Source: Luteirhabdus pelagi (GTDB lineage: Bacteria; Bacteroidota; Bacteroidia; Flavobacteriales; Flavobacteriaceae). From it: a stretch of DNA of 64,000 bases. The translations under genes and the position numbers were made by a program. Shown here piece by piece: positions 53,754-62,136 of this stretch (positions are counted from its first letter, which is position 1; each line of letters starts with the position of its first letter). The notes under the pieces are model-generated. The model made no database searches, was not told where the DNA came from, and saw only the letters and a list, made by a program, of their open reading frames with translations. The stretch covers positions 248,001-312,000 of the forward strand of contig NZ_JAECMS010000004.1 in NCBI RefSeq assembly GCF_016827595.1. The letters run 5' to 3'.

Positions 53754-54491
53754 TTACGGTTTTATTCTGGAAAAGCCCCTTACAATAAGTCCTTCCCCTA
53801 TTCCTTCCATGTGATTTGCACCATAAAGAATACCTATCTTATCATAGCTCGCCAAATCAACATCCAATGTCTTTAAGATGATCTCATTCCGAGAATTTAA
53901 TATCAGATCATTTCGTTTCTCAGAATCAATTTCTTCATCACAAGCTGTATTTTCATAAACATCAGTCTCAAAATCACATTCTTCTAGAATAATAGTCCCA
54001 TTTTTTTGCTCATAGTACTGTATCATTTCCGCTAGCGTGGCATCTACATTCTTACCGTTAGCTACTGTCACCCCCAGTTCTTCGTCCAAGGGTTGATTGA
54101 CTAGTTCTTTTCGAAGTTTACTCTTTAGCTTGCCTCCATTAATGGTATCAAGAATGGTTTTCAAGTTTCTTCCGCGCGTAATCGTACCTATAATTTTTCT
54201 GAGTTTTCGAATGTTCGTATCGCTAAACCCTTCTCCCTTCACTTCTTCGGTATAGAAAAAGTATCCTAAAGCTGTCATAGAATCAACCTTTCTCCTGATA
54301 TCTTCATAAAACAGCGGCGTTCCTACATGATGCATGGGAAAAAGAACAACTTCTTTATCACCTTTAAGATATTTTTGAGAGGTTATTATATCGTCATAAA
54401 CACCCATTCTCGACAATGCAATATTGTAGAATGTGCTGCATGAAAAATTCAGCATTACGATCGACAGTGTAAAAAGAACCTTTTTAATCAT
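53754..54491 (-). CDS. TraB/GumN-like lipoprotein
   Basis: 245 residues from ATG 54491. Lipobox cysteine 18 (VMLNFSC-STF). Mature part has the TraB-like landmarks LFPMHHVGTPLFYEDI near the N-terminus and, at the end, RNEIILKTLDVDLASYDKIGILYGANHMEGI in short form (RNEIILKTL, YGANHMEGIGEGL). Relatives include pheromone-shutdown TraB and GumN-like proteins; some are metalloproteases, but the activity here is unknown. Upstream frame to 54551 would bury the signal peptide. Confidence 0.72.
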   Translation of the reverse strand: MIKKVLFTLSIVMLNFSCSTFYNIALSRMGVYDDIITSQKYLKGDKEVVLFPMHHVGTPLFYEDIRRKVDSMTALGYFFYTEEVKGEGFSDTNIRKLRKIIGTITRGRNLKTILDTINGGKLKSKLRKELVNQPLDEELGVTVANGKNVDATLAEMIQYYEQKNGTIILEECDFETDVYENTACDEEIDSEKRNDLILNSRNEIILKTLDVDLASYDKIGILYGANHMEGIGEGLIVRGFSRIKP

Positions 54492-54557
54492 GGTATTTAG
54501 GTTAAAGGGTATCACATAGGCATCCTTCTCGATACCTATGTGATTGTTCATACTTTA

Positions 54558-55121
54558 TTAAGGAAATATTATCTCAATAATCATAAAAATGATGGTTTCA
54601 CCCCATCCTTCTCCTAGAACATTATCCAAATGACACCATAATTGGTACCATTTACACGGCTTTTTACTACTCGGCAGCATTGGATTGGTTTCCAAAGCCG
54701 TGGAGTTCCCTCCAAATAGTGCAATTTCCGCATAGGTTTCTGTTTTTCCCGACTTAACTTTATCTGACATAAAGATCGCTGCCTTCCCCATGGTTTCGAA
54801 ATCACCCTTTTTGATCATTTCAGTATAGCTATACCCGGCTTTAATATAATTGTATGCTTTCAGCAGCAACGCTTCACCTTCTGCAGGAAGCGTAGGTAAT
54901 AACGATTTATCGGCCTGTGGATTTCCTATCAACACCTTCAATTTGAAATCTTGATAAGAATCTCCCTTCGAATAAAATGGTTTCACCGATTCCACAAAGT
55001 CAGCGAAGCTTTTAATAAGCTCCGTTTTCACTTCACCTTTTGTATAAGTGCCTTGCTTTTGCGCCTTTGCCTGTGTTCCTAACATCAGCAAAGGCAATAA
55101 AATCATAATAATAGTTTTCAT
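54558..55121 (-). CDS. Secreted protein with hydrophobic C-terminus, unknown function
   Basis: 187 residues. Signal peptide ending GTQAKAQ, a helical middle (LIKSFADFVESVKPFYSKG...), then PSSKKPCKWYQLWCHLDNV and a strongly hydrophobic tail GETIIFMIIEIIFP. The C-terminal pair of cysteines plus hydrophobic tail recalls membrane-active peptides or anchors (inference only). First gene of the four-gene unit; 21 bases upstream of its ATG lies the 29-base motif shared with the 56151 gene. Confidence 0.68.
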   Translation of the reverse strand: MKTIIMILLPLLMLGTQAKAQKQGTYTKGEVKTELIKSFADFVESVKPFYSKGDSYQDFKLKVLIGNPQADKSLLPTLPAEGEALLLKAYNYIKAGYSYTEMIKKGDFETMGKAAIFMSDKVKSGKTETYAEIALFGGNSTALETNPMLPSSKKPCKWYQLWCHLDNVLGEGWGETIIFMIIEIIFP

Positions 55122-55142
55122 AATTCAATACTTGAGTGTAAT

Positions 55143-55171
55143 ACCTACTCGTTCGCTTTTCGGTTTCCGCG
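55143..55171 (-). promoter_or_regulatory. 29-base leader motif, copy 1
   Basis: Minus strand CGCGGAAACCGAAAAGCG followed by AACGAGTAGGT. It lies 21 bases upstream of the 55121 start codon and is 28/29 identical to the copy at 56172-56200, which has 20 bases of spacing to its own gene. Function unknown; regulator or leader element. Confidence 0.7.
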
Positions 55172-55254
55172 GCTTGTTTTATGTGCATAAGCAATACACT
55201 GATCAAAACACTTCCACCTCGAGACAACTACTATTAATTTTTGTATCTTTATTC

Positions 55255-55327
55255 TCGAGATATGATATGTTTATCTCAATCCTAGAACTTTTGGAAGCTC
55301 CTGCCCTTCAGGAGCTTCCTTTTTTTA
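55255..55327 (+). ncRNA. Candidate small RNA ending in a strong hairpin
   Basis: TATCTTTA at 55244-55251 (one base off a -7 element) is followed about 40 bases later by an 11-bp perfect terminator stem, without any rightward gene between. A 32-codon frame from 55267 exists but the hairpin would stop transcription before its end. The call rests on the terminator, the promoter is weak. Confidence 0.35.
55293..55327 (+). terminator. Strong rightward intrinsic terminator without a rightward gene
   Basis: Perfect stem GGAAGCTCCTG / CAGGAGCTTCC, loop CCCTT, then a run of eight T. On the opposite strand the hairpin is followed by AAAAGTTC, so it terminates only rightward transcripts. Confidence 0.85.
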
Positions 55328-55410
55328 TTCTCACACATTTCTACTTGCATCACGATAAAAAATAGCTTGACAGTTTGCTTCACCATAAAAGGGAAGTTTT
55401 ATTCCACTAC

Positions 55411-55671
55411 TTATCCGTGAATTTGCTTAGGCCTTTTTGATATCAATAGAAATAGAACAAAAGCAAGAAAGAGAATGACTATAATTCCAAAAGGAGCAAA
55501 AAGGGATAATCCTATTTCAGTTCCATCTAAAAAGAATTGACCATGTTTAAACCCTAGTGATGTATAGCCTCCACTCGCTATCCGATAGAGGAGTGCAATA
55601 GCGTTTACGGATAGTAGTAGCAACATGCCAAGAACGATAGAAACGATAATTTGTAGAATAGTGGTTTTCAT
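55411..55671 (-). CDS. Small two-helix membrane protein, unknown function
   Basis: 86 residues. Two membrane helices (about 4-27, LQIIVSIVLGMLLLLSVNAIAL, and 52-76, LSLFAPFGIIVILFLAFVLFLL) with a short polar loop. No family recognised. It starts 9 bases downstream of the 56151 gene stop, so both share the motif-bearing leader. Confidence 0.65.
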   Translation of the reverse strand: MKTTILQIIVSIVLGMLLLLSVNAIALLYRIASGGYTSLGFKHGQFFLDGTEIGLSLFAPFGIIVILFLAFVLFLLISKRPKQIHG

Positions 55672-55680
55672 GATTATTAT

Positions 55681-56151
55681 TTAGTTTGAAAGTTCAATTG
55701 ATAAGCAATCGCAATCGTATTTAATATGCCATACCCCATTAGATTCGTATTCAATTTCAATACAGCAAACCGCTACCAAAACTTGTAGCAACCCAAATCG
55801 CTGATTGGAATTATTACTTATATAATCGGCATCGATTCTATGGGTTAATTTATCTTTAGAATTATATAATTTTAAAGAATTACCGTATTGAAAATAGGCT
55901 CCATTTGCCGAGAACTCCACTCCATTTGTCGTTTTTCGGATATCGATCCAGTCTTCCTTAGGACCGCCAATAAATCGCACTTTTTGATTCGGTTTCAGTT
56001 TTGTAAAATCGAATGCAACATTTCCTTGATTTGGCAATGTATAGGTCTGTTGGGGTAATGGAGCAAAGGTTACTTCAGTTGATAGGCTCTTTTGACTCCA
56101 AACCAAATTGATGGTCAGCGCAAATATTATACTTACTACAATGTTTTTCAT
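55681..56151 (-). CDS. Small secreted protein with C-terminal cysteines, unknown function
   Basis: 156 residues. Signal peptide ending NLVWSQ, a beta-rich middle (VTFAPLPQQTYTLPNQGNVAFDF, read as short strands), and cysteine motifs late in the chain (AVCCIEIEYE, KYDCDCLSIEL). No domain recognised. The 29-base motif ends 20 bases upstream of its ATG. First gene of a two-gene unit. Confidence 0.68.
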   Translation of the reverse strand: MKNIVVSIIFALTINLVWSQKSLSTEVTFAPLPQQTYTLPNQGNVAFDFTKLKPNQKVRFIGGPKEDWIDIRKTTNGVEFSANGAYFQYGNSLKLYNSKDKLTHRIDADYISNNSNQRFGLLQVLVAVCCIEIEYESNGVWHIKYDCDCLSIELSN

Positions 56152-56171
56152 GATGATATGTTTTTGAAATT

Positions 56172-56200
56172 ACCTACTCGTACGCTTTTCGGTTTCCGCG
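56172..56200 (-). promoter_or_regulatory. 29-base leader motif, copy 2
   Basis: Minus strand CGCGGAAACCGAAAAGCG then TACGAGTAGGT; a single mismatch to copy 1. Ends 20 bases upstream of the 56151 start codon. Confidence 0.7.
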
Positions 56201-56602
56201 ACTTTATTACAGTGAAGTTGCATTTCACTTTGAAAACACACCCTTTGTTGCCATAAATCGGTAACATGAAGGAATGCCCTCAATCCTAGAAAATGAAAAA
56301 TGCTTTTAAGAATAGTACTCTTCTAATTTGCCTACTCATCCGCTTTTCGGCCAACGCGTATAGATCCCTTCTCATTAAATTGGCACAGCTATGATGCCTC
56401 AATGACGCATTCTTATATAGTGTGCCTATGGCTTCAGTAACAAAGAAAATTATGATAGATTGGGAAGATTGTATTGCCCAGCACTATTCAAATATGAGAC
56501 ATTATTTGGATAAATGAAAATATAATAGTCTGCTATTCAAGAATTTGTAGCGATAATTCTTGAATTGCCTATATGTTTTTTTGAAGCAAAAAATAATCGA
56601 AA
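56201..56602. other. 402-base gap with a degenerate third motif copy
   Basis: Holds a weaker copy of the 29-base motif at 56330-56358 (22/29) not followed by a leftward gene I can support. The phrase TCAATCCTAGAA (56279-56290) recurs at 55276-55287 in the small-RNA candidate. Two tiny rightward frames (about 56293-56394 and 56428-56517) have no supporting signals. Confidence 0.5.
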
Positions 56603-57709
56603 CTAGCCAGATTTAACGTCTAGGGCATCGCGAAGTGCATTTCCGATAAGCATGAATGCTGTTACCAAGCTCATGATTGCGAAACCAGGTACTAAAGCCA
56701 AATAGGGCTTGCCTAAAATGATGTAACTATAGTGATCCTTAATGATTCCTCCCCAACTTGGCATTGGGGGTTGGGCCCCAATACCCAAAAAGCTCAAGCC
56801 ACTTTCAATCAATATGGCTGCAGCAAAGTTAGCGGCAGAAATGATGATAACGGGCGCCATGGCATTTGGAAGAATATGCTTTATTATAATCCTTAAATCG
56901 GTGTAGCCCAACGCTCGAGCCGCGGTTACAAATTGCATTTGTTTTACTCCCATAACTTGTCCACGGATAACACGAGCCACTTCGACCCACATCGTAAGGC
57001 CTACTGCAATAAAAACTTGCCAAAATCCTTTCCCCAACGCCAATGTAATGGCTATTACTAATAACAAAGTAGGAATGGACCACGTTACATTGATTAACCA
57101 CATAATAGCAGCGTCTACCTTTCCTCCAAAGTAACCTGCAATTGCTCCCAAACTAATCCCAATAAGCAGTGATATCAATACGGCCACAAAACCTATAGAA
57201 AGAGATATGCGAATACCCACCAACATTCGACTCAATAAATCCCTTCCATACTTATCAGTTCCCAATACAAACGTTTTCTGTTGAACATAACGTTTCGGAA
57301 CTTCAGAAACCGAGGCCGCTTCTGGAAATTGCGAAAGCGAATATTCCTTCTCCAACCCTTTTTCACCTGCTTCAGTGTATAAGGTCGCAACAATTGTTGT
57401 GTCTCGAACTTCCACAGATGAAACTGGAACCTCGGTATTGGCATTTCGTTCTCCAAACAAAAAGGATTTCAACCAAGACTCCTGCTCTACAGCTACTGGT
57501 ATAGTTAACATATCTACGCTAAACCCAGGTGATTTTGAATGAATGCTCAGATGCATTTGATTTGCATTTTCGGAATCGTCTGGGGCGATGGCATATGCAA
57601 ATATTGCTAACAGCAAACATCCCGCTAGAAAGAACAGACTGGCCATTCCCCAGAAGTTTTTTCTGAATTTCCGAAAGGCTAGGGCCGATAAGGAAGTGGA
57701 TTTACTCAC
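56603..57709 (-). CDS. ABC transporter permease, DppC/OppC family
   Basis: 368 residues, GTG start. N-terminal membrane helix (about 21-42), an extended periplasmic segment (about 45-150) longer than in DppC, then the BPD_transp_1 core (about 165-355) with five helices and the EAA loop ARALGYTDLRIIIKHILPNA. The rest of a peptide importer (DppB, ATPases, binding protein) is absent nearby. Start is next to a TACCTTTG promoter element. Confidence 0.88.
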   Translation of the reverse strand: MSKSTSLSALAFRKFRKNFWGMASLFFLAGCLLLAIFAYAIAPDDSENANQMHLSIHSKSPGFSVDMLTIPVAVEQESWLKSFLFGERNANTEVPVSSVEVRDTTIVATLYTEAGEKGLEKEYSLSQFPEAASVSEVPKRYVQQKTFVLGTDKYGRDLLSRMLVGIRISLSIGFVAVLISLLIGISLGAIAGYFGGKVDAAIMWLINVTWSIPTLLLVIAITLALGKGFWQVFIAVGLTMWVEVARVIRGQVMGVKQMQFVTAARALGYTDLRIIIKHILPNAMAPVIIISAANFAAAILIESGLSFLGIGAQPPMPSWGGIIKDHYSYIILGKPYLALVPGFAIMSLVTAFMLIGNALRDALDVKSG

Positions 57710-57713
57710 TTCA

Positions 57714-57721
57714 CAAAGGTA
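57714..57721 (-). promoter_or_regulatory. -7 element of the lone ABC permease gene
   Basis: Minus-strand TACCTTTG, exact consensus, four bases before the GTG start. Predicts an almost leaderless mRNA. Confidence 0.5.
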
Positions 57722-57747
57722 TCAAAATTGATATTGGAATACAGCAC

Positions 57748-57774
57748 AAAAAAACCCGCATCCGAGGATGCAGG
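57748..57774 (-). terminator. Intrinsic terminator after the tail-specific protease gene
   Basis: Minus-strand stem CCTGCATCC / GGATGCGGG closed by TC, followed by seven T. It separates the protease from the ABC permease. Confidence 0.85.
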
Positions 57775-57796
57775 TCACGTTATTCAAACGTATTTA

Positions 57797-59929
57797 CTAA
57801 TTCTTCATATCGGCAACTTTGCCAGCCTTGATATTATTGATTCGTAGATCTCGCAGTACATTTATGGCTTCTTCAACATAAATATCCTTCGCGAGATTTT
57901 TATGCCAACGCTTACGTTTCTCACGCAGCGTGGTATCCTGCTTCATAAGCTGGATTTCAGAAGGCAATGAACGAAAGCTTAACTGATTGTCATATTCTTC
58001 TAACTTATCAAACTTTTTCGTTTCCTCCTTTCGTTTTTCAATATCGGCAACATACGCATCAAAATTGAGTGGTACTTCCATTTCATCGCGTCGCATCTTA
58101 ATATACCGTGCGTTCTCATCGATTAACTGTAGTTGTTCACTCTTCGCTAGGCGTTCCTTACTTTTTTCAATAGAAGCATCAAAGTCTACATATCCATCCC
58201 ATACATCATAGTCGGCGGCTTCTATTTTATCATAAGGAAGCGGATTCTCATAGTCGCGTTCTCCCACATCTATATAACTATATTGATCTGGCATGATCAC
58301 ATCGCTTTTCACACCTTCCAATTGGGTGGAACCACCGTTTACACGATAAAACTTCTGAGTGGTAATCTTTAAGGCTCCTAAATCGCCAAAGTTATTGCTT
58401 CGCATCCATTCGTTTAAGTCCAATACATTTTGAACCGTTCCTTTCCCGTAAGTTTGTTTGCTACCAATTACGATTCCACGCTTATAATCTTGCATGGCTG
58501 CAGCCAAAATCTCGGAAGCCGAAGCGGAAAGTTCATTTACCAAGATAACCAATGGGCCATCCCAAACAATCTCACTGTCCTTATCCTTCAATACTTCTTT
58601 ACGTGAGCCACTGGATGCCACCTGAACGACAGGACCTTCTTCAATAAACAACCCTGCAATATCGACAGCTGTTCGTAACGACCCGCCACCATTTCCACGA
58701 AGATCGAGCACCAAACCTTCCATTCCTTCTTCTTTTAAACGAAGGATTTCTTGTTTGACATCGCTTGCCGCGTTTCGCTCTTTATAATCTTCCATATTGA
58801 AATAAAACTGTGGAAGATTTATCAATCCAAATGACTTTCCCTCTTCTTCAATAAGCGTAGATTTTGCATATGTTTCTTCTAGTTCGACTACGTCACGGGT
58901 AATTGTTTCCTCTTCAATAGAGCCGTCTACGCGCTTTACGGTAAGCGTTACCTTTGTTCCTTTTGGTCCTTTAATTAGTTTTACGGCATCGTCTACCCGC
59001 ATTCCTACAATGCTTACGGGCTCGTCTTCTTCTTCTTGCTTCACCTTCAGAATAAGATCTCCAACTTCAAGATGTTCTCCTCGCCATACAGGTCCTCCGC
59101 TAATAACTTCAACAACCTTTATATAATCGTTTTTCTTCTGAAGTCTCGCTCCAATTCCTTCCAATCGGCCGCTCATGCGCAAGTCGAAGCGATCGCGATC
59201 TGGTGGTGCAAAATAGTTTGTATGCGGATCGAATTCTTCAACAATTGTTGTAAGGAAAATAGAAAAATAATCCTTTCGCTCTAAATCATCGGTAAACTCA
59301 AAATATTCCTCCAGTGAAGTGTGCGTTGTTTCGCGTGCTTTAGCTTCGAGTTCAGCATCATTCTTCGGCTCATAGCCTTCCTCGGTTTCCCGCTTTGTTT
59401 TTTCCTCCTCTACAGCATCATAATAACTTGAGATGGTAGAAAACTTCAATTGCTTTCTCCAACGCTCCATCAGTTCCTCACGGTCTTTTACGTATGGAAT
59501 ATTATCATAATCGACATTAATAGATTCATCTGCGGAGTAATCGAACGGCGTTTCCAATACTTTCGGATACATCAATTTCACATCTTCCATTCTTTTCTGA
59601 AAGCGTTCGTAGACTAAATTGAAAAAACTTAAATCCTTCTCCTTTATTTGGTCGTCGATCAATAGCTCATACTGTTGAAATTCCTCGATATCGGAAGCAA
59701 GGAAATAACGCTTCAATGGATCCAACCCTGTAATGAAGTTATCGTATACATGTTTGGAAAATTCATCATTAATATCTGCTGGGGAGTAATGACCTTTTTC
59801 CAACACATAGGTTATCAGGTCTATCAGTACTTTATCTTTATTGGGGTCGTTAAATTCTTTGGTAGTAAAGCTGCAAGAGGCAACGCCTATAAAAACAGCC
59901 AATAATAGCAATTTCAAATTCTTTCTCAT
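57797..59929 (-). CDS. prc: Carboxy-terminal processing peptidase (Prc/Tsp type)
   Basis: 710 residues from ATG 59929. Lipobox cysteine 19 (FIGVASC-SFT), an N-terminal tail-specific-protease domain, a PDZ domain (about 240-330, SGRLEGIGARLQKKNDYIKVVEV as landmark in short form) and the S41 peptidase core with the serine in NELSASASEIL and lysine in SKQTYGKGTVQ. A DUF3340-like C-terminal domain follows. Degrades or trims periplasmic proteins by their C-termini. Alone, followed by a terminator; divergent from waaA. Confidence 0.93.
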   Translation of the reverse strand: MRKNLKLLLLAVFIGVASCSFTTKEFNDPNKDKVLIDLITYVLEKGHYSPADINDEFSKHVYDNFITGLDPLKRYFLASDIEEFQQYELLIDDQIKEKDLSFFNLVYERFQKRMEDVKLMYPKVLETPFDYSADESINVDYDNIPYVKDREELMERWRKQLKFSTISSYYDAVEEEKTKRETEEGYEPKNDAELEAKARETTHTSLEEYFEFTDDLERKDYFSIFLTTIVEEFDPHTNYFAPPDRDRFDLRMSGRLEGIGARLQKKNDYIKVVEVISGGPVWRGEHLEVGDLILKVKQEEEDEPVSIVGMRVDDAVKLIKGPKGTKVTLTVKRVDGSIEEETITRDVVELEETYAKSTLIEEEGKSFGLINLPQFYFNMEDYKERNAASDVKQEILRLKEEGMEGLVLDLRGNGGGSLRTAVDIAGLFIEEGPVVQVASSGSRKEVLKDKDSEIVWDGPLVILVNELSASASEILAAAMQDYKRGIVIGSKQTYGKGTVQNVLDLNEWMRSNNFGDLGALKITTQKFYRVNGGSTQLEGVKSDVIMPDQYSYIDVGERDYENPLPYDKIEAADYDVWDGYVDFDASIEKSKERLAKSEQLQLIDENARYIKMRRDEMEVPLNFDAYVADIEKRKEETKKFDKLEEYDNQLSFRSLPSEIQLMKQDTTLREKRKRWHKNLAKDIYVEEAINVLRDLRINNIKAGKVADMKN

Positions 59930-60140
59930 AATGCGCATTGTATCATCTATTTATTCTGGTCTAAATTACATAAAAAATCATGCCATTACCGTGCATAGGC
60001 GCTAACATTTTGTTAATTGGCATGATAGGATTATGGTTTCGCTTCATTTTTTTATTTACAACGTATTTCTTTAACGATCGTGTATCGAATAAATTTCACT
60101 TTTAGTCGCGATACTCGTATTTTCACCAAAACTTTCGTCC

Positions 60141-61412
60141 ATGCGATTATTGTATAGCTTCTTGCTTTGGATTTTTCAAGCCCTGTTGTATATACTTCAG
60201 TTTATCAGTCCGAAGTTTAAAAAGTTCGTTACAGGTCGAAACAACTTATTTGAAACGCTATCGCCCCTTAAAGACGACAAAAATACGATTTGGTTTCACT
60301 GTGCTTCGTTGGGAGAATATGAACAAGGTGTTCCTATAATGAAGGCGTTGAAGTCCACCTATCCCGAATGTCAATTGTTGGTAACATTCTTCTCTCCTTC
60401 TGGCTACGATGTGAAAAAAAATGATGCACTTCCAGAGGTTGTTTCGTACCTACCATTGGATATTCCTTCAAAAGTGAAACGGTTTTTGGACAGTGTTAAA
60501 CCGGATCTTGCCATCTTCGTCAAGTATGAAGTATGGCCCAATTTTCTTCGCGAATTGGATCATAGAAAAATTCCGACGCTGTTGGTTTCAGCCGTATTTC
60601 GTAGGAACCAACATTTTTTCAAACCGTATGGCGGTTTTATGAAACGAGCGCTTTATCGTTTCGACCATATCTTCGTTCAAGACAAATCTTCGCACGAATT
60701 GCTAGAGGAAAATGGGTTCTCCGCTATTTCGATAAGCGGCGACACCCGATTTGATAGAGTATCACAGCAATTGGAAATAGACAACCGACTTGATTTTATG
60801 GAATTGCTTGCACAAGATCGTTTATGCATAGTTTGTGGAAGTACATGGCAAGAGGATGAAGAAGTACTAGTACCTTACATCAATTCGGCTCCCAAAAATG
60901 TCTTTTTCGTAATAGCCCCACATCAAATAGAGAAATCGAAAGTAGCTTCCCTTCAACAAAAAATAAATGGAAACACGCAATTGTACTCATCCTTTTCTGA
61001 AGCCACCGCAATGGACACCCAAGTATTGATCGTAGATACAGTAGGCCTATTGACCAAAATATACAGTTATGCCGACATAGCGTATGTGGGTGGTGCCATG
61101 GGAAGTACTGGGCTGCATAACATTTTGGAACCTGCCACTTTTGGGGTTCCAATAATTATTGGAAAGAATTTCGAGAAATTCCCTGAGGCCAAAAAGCTTC
61201 AACAATTGGCAGGGTTGTTCTCTATTGCCTCAGCCGAAGAGTTTAGCAGGCTAATAAATCATATGCTTGAAGATTCGTCATTCCGCGAGAAAACGGGAAT
61301 GATTACCGGACATTATATAACCTCCAATATCGGCGCTACCCGAAAATTAATGGAGTATATTTCCAAATCATACGGTAACCGCCTTGTTCAGATACCTTCG
61401 AAAGGGAAGTAA
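60141..61412 (+). CDS. waaA: 3-deoxy-D-manno-octulosonic acid (Kdo) transferase
   Basis: 423 residues, GT-B glycosyltransferase that adds Kdo to lipid A at the inner membrane. N-terminal membrane helix (about 5-24), the catalytic base Glu59 in CASLGEYEQG, and the C-terminal nucleotide-sugar region VGGAMGSTGLHNILEPATFGVPII. Its last 45 bases overlap the convergent DUF2461 gene. No good promoter was seen in the 201-base divergent spacer with prc. Confidence 0.95.
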   Translation: MRLLYSFLLWIFQALLYILQFISPKFKKFVTGRNNLFETLSPLKDDKNTIWFHCASLGEYEQGVPIMKALKSTYPECQLLVTFFSPSGYDVKKNDALPEVVSYLPLDIPSKVKRFLDSVKPDLAIFVKYEVWPNFLRELDHRKIPTLLVSAVFRRNQHFFKPYGGFMKRALYRFDHIFVQDKSSHELLEENGFSAISISGDTRFDRVSQQLEIDNRLDFMELLAQDRLCIVCGSTWQEDEEVLVPYINSAPKNVFFVIAPHQIEKSKVASLQQKINGNTQLYSSFSEATAMDTQVLIVDTVGLLTKIYSYADIAYVGGAMGSTGLHNILEPATFGVPIIIGKNFEKFPEAKKLQQLAGLFSIASAEEFSRLINHMLEDSSFREKTGMITGHYITSNIGATRKLMEYISKSYGNRLVQIPSKGK

Positions 61413-62021
61413 TTCGATATAGGTTTCAATCACCATTGCTTCAAAATTTGGCGAACAAACTTGTTGTGGTGAAAAATTACGCGAAACTGCAAACGATCGA
61501 TGTTTCAATAGGTCGATATGTTCGTGTTTTTCTGAATATTTTTTAGGTGAACGCTTAAGTGGATTGTCATCGATTAACTCACCAAACATTTTTTTAAAGC
61601 TTGATGTATTTAAAATACGCTTCAATTCCTCACCATTATAATCGATTGCGGCTCGGATACTTTTTAAGGTTTTTGAAGAAGGGTGCCAGTAGCCTCCCCC
61701 TATAAATGATTCGGAAACTCCAAGATGAATATAAAAGTCTCCCTGTTTGCTCCGCTGGTCTAAACCTGCACCAAAATGATCTTTATAAATGGGCTTGCTG
61801 GGATGAAACATCAAATTGTTATTGATTCGATTTATAGCTTTCTTACCAGGTGTATTAAAATAGTCTGGATCTATTTCGTTCAACCGAATATTCATGTGGT
61901 CCAACCAATCGATATAGGCATCGCGTACGCTGTGGTAGGTATCGCGATTCGCATCCATCCATTCTTTTGAGTTATTCGCTTGTAGTTGTTCCAAAAAGGA
62001 ATATAACGACTTAAAATCCAT
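61368..62021 (-). CDS. DUF2461 family protein
   Basis: 217 residues from ATG 62021. Family pattern FLEQLQANNSKEWMDANRDTY near the N-terminus, INNNLMFHPSKPIYKDHFGAG in the middle (shown in short: RFS/HPSKPIYKDHF), and IHLGVSESFIGGGYWHPSS. Function unknown. The true start is inside the longer frame to 62093, chosen because MDFKSLYSFLEQL is the family start. Convergent overlap of 45 bases with waaA. Confidence 0.82.
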   Translation of the reverse strand: MDFKSLYSFLEQLQANNSKEWMDANRDTYHSVRDAYIDWLDHMNIRLNEIDPDYFNTPGKKAINRINNNLMFHPSKPIYKDHFGAGLDQRSKQGDFYIHLGVSESFIGGGYWHPSSKTLKSIRAAIDYNGEELKRILNTSSFKKMFGELIDDNPLKRSPKKYSEKHEHIDLLKHRSFAVSRNFSPQQVCSPNFEAMVIETYIELLPFRRYLNKAVTV

Positions 62022-62106
62022 ATTTTTTTCAGATAAAGTAAGTATCCGATTAGGTATCGTAAGATTTTTTAATAAAACTTTACCATATGCCAAATGTTAA
62101 AATACA

Positions 62107-62114
62107 TAGTTTTG
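62107..62114 (+). promoter_or_regulatory. -7 promoter element of the small lipoprotein pair
   Basis: TAGTTTTG, exact TAnnTTTG match, 22 bases before the first lipoprotein start. No clear -33 box. Confidence 0.45.
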
Positions 62115-62136
62115 ACATAACCAATAATTATTCACT

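Noticed and set aside
56293-56394. 33-codon rightward ORF with signal-peptide-like start (MKNAFKNSTLLICLLI)
   Set aside because: It runs through the degenerate copy of the leader motif and ends in a sequence with no mature-protein character; it may be chance.
56428-56517. 29-codon rightward ORF beginning MASVTKKIMIDWED
   Set aside because: No promoter, terminator or recognisable family; only chance length in an AT-rich gap.
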